From an uncultured Lentisphaeria bacterium (GTDB lineage Bacteria > Verrucomicrobiota > Lentisphaeria > Victivallales > Victivallaceae): DNA of 11,513 nt. Every line of letters begins with the position of its first letter. Within the stretch, counting starts at the first letter, position 1. The DNA lies in the NCBI GenBank assembly GCA_949298665.1, contig CASFXO010000175.1, forward strand, positions 1-11,513. The letters are read 5' to 3'. The position numbers and the translations under genes were made by a program. Under the pieces are notes generated by a model. It saw nothing but the letters and a program-made list of their open reading frames with translations, was not told the DNA's origin and made no database searches. This document shows positions 6,829-11,513 of the stretch, piece by piece.

Positions 6829-7827
6829 ATGACTCCGAAAATCCGTTGCGCCGCCCTGTTGAATTATATTGTCGCGCGTATCGCCATCGGCGAATATCGT
6901 CCCGGCGACCGTATCCCTTCCATCCGTCGTCTGGCAGCCAAGTTCAAGGTCAGTTACGGCAGCGCCTTCCGGGCGTTGTCCGGCCTGGTGGCGTCCGGTC
7001 AGCTGGCGGCGGACGGGCATTCCGGCGGGTATCGCGTGGCCGATCGGGAACGCAGCGTGCCGGGGGAACGGCTGATCACGATTTTCTGGGACAACACCTC
7101 GGCGTATCCCGGAGGAATCCAGGATACGGTGTTCGGCCAGATCCGGCAGCAGACGGTTCGAGCGGGTTACCGGATCGGAGCCGTTCCCGCCCCCCGCCGG
7201 GAATGGTCGGCCGAAATGATCCTGAAGAATTCCGGCGGCGCCGACGCGGTGATCCTGATCGGAGAATACGACCAGTATCTGGAACAGGGAACGCTGCCGG
7301 TGCCTGCCGCGGCGACGTTGTTCGGAGAGGATTTTCGCGGGACGGTTTCCACGGTCAACCCCGATCCTTTTCTGGCAGCGGAGCAGGCGGTGGCTTATTT
7401 CCGGGACAGGGGCGTTGAGTACGTGGTTGCCATGGGGGAGGACACGCCGGTGGCGCGCTGGCGATGTCGGATTTTCGCGTTTCTCTGGGACAAAGCCGGT
7501 GGCAGCTGCCTCCCGGAGAATGAGGTCGGAGGTATTCGCGACCGGCGAAAGGTCGGTTACTATCTGGCTTCCGACCGGTCTGCGGAGCGTTTTCTGGAAG
7601 TCTGCCGGGAGGAGGACATCGTGCTTTCCGCTGATCATTTGCTGTCCATGGACGGGGAGCGGCTGCTGGTGCCCGGATTTTCGGAATTTCCCACGATGGC
7701 GGTGGATTGGCCGATGATCGGCAACATGCTCTTCTGGGAGGTTCACCACCGGCTGCTGAATCCGAATTACCCCATTCGCCATCTGCTGCTGCCTGGAGGA
7801 AAATTTGCCTGTGGAGAGTTATCATGA
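6829..7827 (+). CDS. GntR-type HTH regulator with LacI-like ligand-sensing domain (first of pair)
   Basis: This is a 332-residue transcription regulator. The N-terminal winged helix (about 8-70) has the GntR pattern GEYRPGDRIPSIRRLAAKF, then VSYGSAFRALSGLVASGQL. The rest resembles a LacI/periplasmic-binding-protein sensor: a short strand ITIFWDNT (83-90), DAVILIGEY (139-147), and TVNPDPFLAAEQAVAYFRDRG (175-195), which matches the LacI-family segment before the second lobe. The C-terminus has FWEVHHRLLNPNYPIRH. This architecture is like AraR-type sugar-responsive repressors, in which a bound ligand alters DNA binding. I chose the ATG at 6829 because GGAGG (6818-6822) lies 6 bases upstream and the gene then follows the propeller stop by 13 bases. 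The stop overlaps the next regulator by ATGA. The effector is not predictable. Confidence 0.9.
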   Translation: MTPKIRCAALLNYIVARIAIGEYRPGDRIPSIRRLAAKFKVSYGSAFRALSGLVASGQLAADGHSGGYRVADRERSVPGERLITIFWDNTSAYPGGIQDTVFGQIRQQTVRAGYRIGAVPAPRREWSAEMILKNSGGADAVILIGEYDQYLEQGTLPVPAAATLFGEDFRGTVSTVNPDPFLAAEQAVAYFRDRGVEYVVAMGEDTPVARWRCRIFAFLWDKAGGSCLPENEVGGIRDRRKVGYYLASDRSAERFLEVCREEDIVLSADHLLSMDGERLLVPGFSEFPTMAVDWPMIGNMLFWEVHHRLLNPNYPIRHLLLPGGKFACGELS

Positions 7828-8909
7828 AACGTGATCGTCGCGCTGCCGCCATGCTGGAATATGTAGTGGCGCAGATCCGGTCCTGTCGCTTCGGACCGGG
7901 AAGTCGGCTGCCCCCGGTCGCCCGGTTGGCGGCACAGTTCGATTTGTGCTATGCCACTGCGTACCGCGCAATGGATATGCTGGTGCGTGACCGCTGGCTG
8001 GTACGGGATTCCCGGGGGCGGCTTCTGGTGATGCCGACCGCGCGGCGGCGCAAGCAGGAACTGCGGATCCTGCTGCTGCTCAACCCGGATGAAACGCAGC
8101 AGACGACCATTCATCCGGTGTGGTTGGAAACCTTCATGCGTTTGTGCGTGAAATGGTTGCGAAAAGAACCCTGTGTAGTGTCCCTGGCTGTCCGGGACGC
8201 CTCTGCGGAAACCATTCGCGCAGCCGCTGCCGGGTGCGGGGGAGTGGTGTACTGCGGCAGTTACGATCGACGCCTGGTCGCGTCGCCGGTGCCCCTGCCT
8301 CAAGTCGGGACCGGAATGCGCGGTTTTCCGGACGGCGGGTGCACCACGGTGAATATCGACCCGTACAAGGCTGCGGCCGCGGCGGTGGATTTTTTCACCG
8401 GACAGGGGGTTCGGGAGGTACGGGTGGTTGGGTTTCCGGATCCGGTGGCGACGCAGCGGGGGGCGATCTTCGAGTGTTTATGGCGAGAACGGAATGACGG
8501 CGGACGGAGGCGGCATATTCCGGAAAGGCGGAGCTGTGACGCAGGGGAGGGCGGCATTCTCTTTACCTCGGATCGTGCGGCTGTCCGGTTCTGGCGGAAA
8601 AGGCGGATTCACCCCGGCCTTCGCGTGTCCGAAGCGGACGTGTTTTCCATGAACGCCGACTGTTGCGGACGTTCCGAAGACGGCACGGTGTCATGGGCCG
8701 GTGTGGCCGCTGATCCTGCCGTGATGGCCGAGGAAGTGTTCTGGGAAATTCATAACCGGATGCTCAATCCCGATTATCCGGTACGACACATTTTGATCGA
8801 TGCGCGGCCGCTGGAGAACGGGATCCTGTCCGGGGCTGCCGGGGACATGACGACCGCTGCCGAAGATTCCGGTCAGCAAAACACGCTGCCGGATCCCGGT
8901 GGTGAATAG
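7824..8909 (+). CDS. GntR-type HTH regulator with LacI-like ligand-sensing domain (second of pair)
   Basis: This is a 361-residue paralogue of the preceding regulator. It has the same winged-helix layout (about 6-68, CRFGPGSRLPPVARLAAQF, then CYATAYRAMDMLVRDRWL). The sensor contains GGVVYCGSYD (139-148), TVNIDPYKAAAAAVDFFTGQG (175-195) and a C-terminal FWEIHNRMLNPDYPVRH. Key segments align almost position for position with the first protein, so the two arose by tandem duplication. It differs in a longer basic linker (TARRRKQEL) after the HTH, an Arg-rich stretch near 221-236 and a roughly 35-residue Ala/Gly/Pro-rich tail. The ATG at 7824 overlaps the previous TGA, with GGAG 7 bases upstream, so the pair is probably translated together in matched amounts and could form a heteromeric regulator. 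The next gene is convergent, so this gene closes the operon. Confidence 0.88.
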   Translation: MKRDRRAAAMLEYVVAQIRSCRFGPGSRLPPVARLAAQFDLCYATAYRAMDMLVRDRWLVRDSRGRLLVMPTARRRKQELRILLLLNPDETQQTTIHPVWLETFMRLCVKWLRKEPCVVSLAVRDASAETIRAAAAGCGGVVYCGSYDRRLVASPVPLPQVGTGMRGFPDGGCTTVNIDPYKAAAAAVDFFTGQGVREVRVVGFPDPVATQRGAIFECLWRERNDGGRRRHIPERRSCDAGEGGILFTSDRAAVRFWRKRRIHPGLRVSEADVFSMNADCCGRSEDGTVSWAGVAADPAVMAEEVFWEIHNRMLNPDYPVRHILIDARPLENGILSGAAGDMTTAAEDSGQQNTLPDPGGE

Positions 8910-8980
8910 AGCGTATAGCGGGACGAATCCCGCCGCGGCGGACGCCGCCGGAACATTCCGGCGACGCGCGAAGCGACGGT
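8910..8980. other. Convergent intergenic spacer with two GC-rich hairpins
   Basis: Between the two stops lie two inverted repeats. One is GCGGGA-CGAA-TCCCGC (8918-8933). The other is an 8-base perfect arm pair, CGCCGGAA (8946-8953) with TTCCGGCG (8956-8963). Neither is followed by a T run on either strand. They may slow polymerase or protect transcript ends, but they are not standard intrinsic terminators. Confidence 0.45.
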
Positions 8981-10279
8981 TCAACGCCAGTAACGGCGAT
9001 ACAGGCGCGGGACCCGGCCCCGCATGGAGCTCAGCCGGTCCCGGGCGCTTTCGTCGCCGGCCAGCAGATCCAGCATGGTCAATCCTTCTTCCCGGCAGAG
9101 GCGCTGATGCAGCGGGAAGAATTCCCGCAGCAGGAAGTAGCCGTAACGGACCAGTCGGAAATCGCCGATCAGTCGCGGGAATTCGCCTTCCACCGCCTCC
9201 ACTGCCAGAGCCCGGTCGTTCCGGATGGCCGCTGCCAGATCGGAAAAATCCGCGCTTTCGGCAAAAACAAGCGTGCAGTACCATCCGAATGGCTCCGCAT
9301 CGCAGCAATGCGAATCGCTGACTCCGGCTACCGGCATCGGATTGCCTGCGGCGCGTTCCTGCTGGTAGCGGGCGATTGCCAGCGCATTGCCTTCCATATT
9401 GGGGCGGGCATAACCGCTGATGACTTCCAGCACGTCGAATTTCCGGCGTTTCAGCAAACATTCGTTGACCAGATTGGGGACATCGGTGCGTTCATGCGGT
9501 TTCCAGTAGGGATGGCAGTACATGGCGACGCCCCCGGCGGCCCGGACCCGGTCGAAGGCCCATTCGCCGGCCGCAACCTGGAATTTCAGTTCCGGCGGGA
9601 GTTCATCCGGAATCTCTTTCATGCGTTCCGCAACACTCCGGCGGTAGGCGGCCTCGTCGCTGCGGTATTCGTCGTTGACACTGAACGACCCGCCGAAGTT
9701 GATGATATGCGGGCGGCATTCCGGCGGGTGCACTTCCTCTCCGGGATAGCAACGCAGATCCGTGGGAACGGAGTTGACGAAGGCCATCGCTTCCAGAGAC
9801 GGACCGTACTGCCGGTGGTCGGTCAGTGCCATGAAGTCAAATCCGGCACGGCGGGCGCAGCAGGCGACATAGGACGGCGCCTCCAGACCGTCGGATTGGA
9901 AACTGTGAATATGAAAATCGCCTTTGTACGGACGCAGCCGCAGCAGGTCCGGGGCCAGAGCATATACATGGGCGGTCAATAGAATTTCCGGTTTTCCGTC
10001 GGGACCGTCGCCGAGGAGCCGGAAGGCGTATTCCATTTCATCGGCGAACGGGTAGGCGATCACCAGTTCCTCCCCGTCCATCCGGAAGGGCGTCGTTTCG
10101 AACTCTGCCCAGTCGGCATAAGAGCCGTCGGTCCGGCGTCCATCCACCCGGATCGACTGCACTTCCCGAACCGGGCGCCGGAGAAACGAGGTGTGGGCGA
10201 AAAGCGGACGGATACGGATTTCAGATGTTTCGTCCGTGGGGACGCACAGCGGGTAGACATCAAAAAAAGGGGATTTCAT
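8981..10279 (-). CDS. PHP-domain metallohydrolase (CehA/McbA-like)
   Basis: This 432-residue protein has a PHP phosphoesterase fold in its middle. A probable trinuclear metal site is complete: H123 and H125 (GDFHIHS), D130, H155 (ALTDH), E182 (PGEEVH), H191, H256 (CHPYW), and D322 and H324 (SDSHC). PHP enzymes hydrolyse phosphoesters; the CehA/McbA branch is varied and many members have unknown substrates. About 115 residues precede the PHP core and look like a beta-sandwich-type N-terminal domain. About 100 follow it, ending in a basic helix-rich tail. There is no signal peptide, so it is probably cytosolic. I chose the ATG at 10279 because AAGGAG lies 8 bases upstream. The gene has its own strong promoter at 10445-10473 and stands alone, convergent to the regulator pair and divergent from the symporter unit. 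Confidence 0.85.
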   Translation of the reverse strand: MKSPFFDVYPLCVPTDETSEIRIRPLFAHTSFLRRPVREVQSIRVDGRRTDGSYADWAEFETTPFRMDGEELVIAYPFADEMEYAFRLLGDGPDGKPEILLTAHVYALAPDLLRLRPYKGDFHIHSFQSDGLEAPSYVACCARRAGFDFMALTDHRQYGPSLEAMAFVNSVPTDLRCYPGEEVHPPECRPHIINFGGSFSVNDEYRSDEAAYRRSVAERMKEIPDELPPELKFQVAAGEWAFDRVRAAGGVAMYCHPYWKPHERTDVPNLVNECLLKRRKFDVLEVISGYARPNMEGNALAIARYQQERAAGNPMPVAGVSDSHCCDAEPFGWYCTLVFAESADFSDLAAAIRNDRALAVEAVEGEFPRLIGDFRLVRYGYFLLREFFPLHQRLCREEGLTMLDLLAGDESARDRLSSMRGRVPRLYRRYWR

Positions 10280-10419
10280 GACAGGAGCTCCTTGCTGATG
10301 AAAATATTGCCGGCCGGGGGCGTATCCGCACATTTCCGACCGGATCGCTTCTTCCGAAAGGTTTTTGCCGTTGCAGACCGGTTCGAACAGATCCTTGTTT
10401 CAGTGATGGTGGCTTCTTC

Positions 10420-10433
10420 CACGGTTATCCGTG
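10420..10433. promoter_or_regulatory. Candidate operator palindrome at the PHP gene start point
   Basis: CACGG-TTAT-CCGTG is a perfect 5-base inverted repeat. On the minus strand it begins about 5 bases after the expected transcription start of the PHP gene, a common place for a repressor site. It could also form a small hairpin at the 5' end of the messenger RNA. Confidence 0.4.
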
Positions 10434-10444
10434 CATATGGGGGC

Positions 10445-10473
10445 AATCTAATGGAGTCCGTGAACATTGTCAA
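10445..10473 (-). promoter_or_regulatory. Sigma70-type promoter of the PHP hydrolase gene
   Basis: On the minus strand there is a perfect -35 TTGACA (10473-10468), a 17-base spacer and a -10 TAGATT (10450-10445). Transcription would start near 10438, leaving a leader of about 160 bases before the ATG at 10279. Confidence 0.75.
10458..10468 (-). promoter_or_regulatory. Candidate operator AATGTTCACGG inside the PHP promoter spacer
   Basis: This is the second copy of the 11-mer seen at the prepilin operon start point (4123-4133). It overlaps the last base of the -35 box and most of the first half of the spacer. A protein bound here would block polymerase. The shared word suggests a shared regulator but could be chance. 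Confidence 0.35.
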
Positions 10474-10572
10474 GACGAAACCACGGAGATTTTCGCAAAA
10501 AAGTGTTCACTGAAAATGGCGAACGGTTCGGAGAAAAACGAAAAGATTTACGTAAAACCCGGATTCCCGGCA

Positions 10573-10601
10573 TTGTCGTATCTCTTTCTGCGGATTATAT
10601 T
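10573..10601 (+). promoter_or_regulatory. Sigma70-type promoter of the symporter unit
   Basis: TTGTCG (10573-10578), a 17-base spacer and TATATT (10596-10601) make a good promoter. The start point would be near 10608, about 73 bases before the small accessory gene. GGAC(G/A)AAT is repeated directly at about 10612 and 10622 just downstream and may be a regulatory site. Confidence 0.65.
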
Positions 10602-10680
10602 ACACAAATATGGACGAATAAGGACAAATCGCAGCGGGCCGGTCCGTTCCGGCCTTTCTGGAACAAGTGGAGTCTATTTT

Positions 10681-10821
10681 ATGCTGGGGTTGGGTGACGG
10701 CTGGGTCGCTGCGGCGTTTATTGCCAATATTGCCGCAGTGCTGGTCTGCGTCGTGTACGGAGCGGTTAACTGGAACCGTTCGGACGAAGAAGGTGATGAA
10801 GGAGAGGACGGTCAAGCATGA
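10681..10821 (+). CDS. Symporter small accessory protein (46 residues)
   Basis: This is a very short membrane protein. The start MLGLGDGWVAAAF is followed by one hydrophobic helix (about 8-28, ending VLVCVVYGAVNWNR) and a strongly acidic tail (SDEEGDEGEDGQA). The pattern MLG-(x)3-WV...CVVYG-x-x-NWN matches the small accessory proteins encoded just upstream of sodium:solute symporters. It probably sits in the inner membrane beside the transporter and aids its assembly or activity. I chose the ATG at 10681 because GGAG (10669-10672) is 8 bases upstream and the family starts there; the frame is open back to 10516, but that would place the promoter inside the gene. The stop overlaps the symporter start by ATGA, consistent with tight co-translation. 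Confidence 0.85.
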   Translation: MLGLGDGWVAAAFIANIAAVLVCVVYGAVNWNRSDEEGDEGEDGQA

Positions 10822-11513
10822 ATGCCACGCTTTTCGGTATTACCGCTCTGGTGTATTTGCTCTGCATCGGCTGGCTGGGGTACCGCGGGTATCGCCGGAC
10901 CGTCAATCATCAGGACTATCTGCTGGCGGGACGCTCGGTGCATCCGTTCGTCATGGCGATGAGTTACGGCGCGGCGTTCATCAGCACGTCGGCGATCGTC
11001 GGGTTCGGGGGGATCGCCGGCCAGTTCGGGATGGGGCTGCTGTGGTTGTCCTTCATGAACATCGCGGTGGGGATTTTCGTGGCGTTCGTGTTTTTCGGCA
11101 GGCGGACGCGCCGGATCGGCAAGGCGTTGGACGCGCACACGTTTCCCGAGTTCATCGGGAGACGGTTTCATTCCCCGGGCATGAAAGTCTTCATCGCCCT
11201 GGTGATTTTCGTGTTCATGCCGCTTTATTCCAGCGTGGTTCTGATCGGCGGCGCGCGTTTCCTGCAGAGTGTGCTGCAAATGGATTATCATGTGGCGCTG
11301 CTGTTGTTTGCCGCGGTGGTGGCTATTTATGTGACCTTCGGCGGCTTGAAGGGGGTCATGTATGTGGATGCGCTGATGGGCTCCGTCATGGTGCTGGGGC
11401 TGCTGGCGCTGCTGGTGATGAGTTACTGGCTGCTCGGCGGCGTGGTCGAGGCGCACCGGGAACTGACGGCCATGGCGCCGCTGGTGGCGGAGCGGCTGCC
11501 GGAAGAGGCGGCC
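10818..11513 (+). CDS. Sodium:solute symporter family protein (3'-truncated by window)
   Basis: The frame starts at the ATG at 10818, overlapping the small accessory gene by ATGA, and stays open for 232 residues to the window end. It belongs to the sodium:solute symporter (SSS) family of inner-membrane transporters that use the Na+ gradient to import sugars, amino acids, carboxylates or similar solutes. Family traits visible are DYLLAGRSV after the first helix, SYGAAFISTSAIVGFGG in the second (the Ser/Thr-rich stretch that in this family contributes to the ion site), TFPEFIGRRF, and YVTFGGLKGVMYVDALMG, the family signature segment. About six membrane helices are covered; full-length members have roughly 450-550 residues and 12-14 helices, so about half is missing. 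The substrate is not assignable. It is probably transcribed from the promoter at 10573-10601. Confidence 0.9.
   Translation, partial: MNATLFGITALVYLLCIGWLGYRGYRRTVNHQDYLLAGRSVHPFVMAMSYGAAFISTSAIVGFGGIAGQFGMGLLWLSFMNIAVGIFVAFVFFGRRTRRIGKALDAHTFPEFIGRRFHSPGMKVFIALVIFVFMPLYSSVVLIGGARFLQSVLQMDYHVALLLFAAVVAIYVTFGGLKGVMYVDALMGSVMVLGLLALLVMSYWLLGGVVEAHRELTAMAPLVAERLPEEAA

Larger units (their letters stand above)
10280..10680. other. Divergent regulatory region between PHP hydrolase and symporter unit
   Basis: There is no convincing gene in these 401 bases. It holds a strong minus-strand promoter (10445-10473), a plus-strand promoter (10573-10601), a perfect palindrome (10420-10433), and a CACGG/CCGTG cluster at 10420, 10429, 10459 and 10482. 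An inverted pair GTGAACA (10460-10466) / TGTTCAC (10504-10510) lies between the promoters. The PHP leader is about 160 bases long, and I did not recognise a riboswitch in it. Confidence 0.65.

Noticed and set aside
6610..7782. Minus-strand open frame of 390 residues
   Set aside because: It is antisense to the end of the propeller gene and the first regulator, with shadow-like composition.
10516..10680. N-terminal extension of the small accessory protein
   Set aside because: The frame is open, but it would contain the promoter at 10573-10601, and known family members begin at MLG. The ATG at 10681 has a good ribosome binding site.
10812..11456. Minus-strand open frame of 214 residues rich in His, Gln and Arg
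   Set aside because: It is antisense to the symporter, whose sense frame has clear membrane helices and family motifs.
1..11513. CRISPR array, transposon ends, tRNA or rRNA genes
   Set aside because: No regularly spaced repeats, terminal inverted repeats with a transposase, or cloverleaf-like or ribosomal RNA sequence were noticed on reading both strands.

Overview
The window is GC-rich, gene-dense bacterial DNA. It most likely comes from a Victivallis-like member of the Lentisphaerota, or a relative in the Planctomycetota-Verrucomicrobiota group. The best clue is a secreted prepilin-type protein with an FTLIELLVVIA N-terminus and an exact C-terminal H-X9-DG motif, a family greatly expanded in those phyla. 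The tandem GntR/LacI-type regulators and the symporter with its small accessory protein fit the same setting. The assignment rests on gene content alone and is an inference.

Layout. (1) At 1-252 is the 3' end of an unrecognised plus-strand gene, followed by a strong hairpin terminator. (2) At 431-3827, on the minus strand, a DMT/EamA-type permease is followed by a cobalamin-dependent methionine synthase that lacks the C-terminal S-adenosylmethionine reactivation domain. A second hairpin terminator ends this unit, so the two units converge. (3) At 4097-8909, on the plus strand, a clear sigma70-type promoter drives four tightly packed genes. These encode an H-X9-DG prepilin-like protein, a secreted 624-residue beta-propeller protein, and two paralogous GntR-HTH/LacI-sensor regulators that overlap by ATGA. 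(4) At 8981-10279, on the minus strand, is a PHP-domain (CehA/McbA-like) metallohydrolase with its own TTGACA-N17-TAGATT promoter. (5) At 10573-11513, on the plus strand, a promoter precedes a 46-residue symporter accessory protein. That gene overlaps by ATGA a sodium:solute symporter that runs off the window.

How they may work together. The regulator pair probably senses a small ligand and controls its own operon, which also carries the two exported proteins. Its neighbours, the PHP hydrolase and the Na+ symporter, share a 400-base divergent promoter region. The 11-mer AATGTTCACGG occurs at the prepilin promoter and again inside the PHP promoter, which suggests shared control. The substrate cannot be read from the sequence. 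The permease-methionine synthase unit looks like ordinary metabolism and is not obviously linked to the rest.

I saw no tRNA, rRNA, CRISPR array, insertion sequence or recognisable riboswitch. The candidate for an undescribed system is the pseudopilin / propeller / twin-regulator operon. Each protein family is known, but the combination and its role are not obvious.
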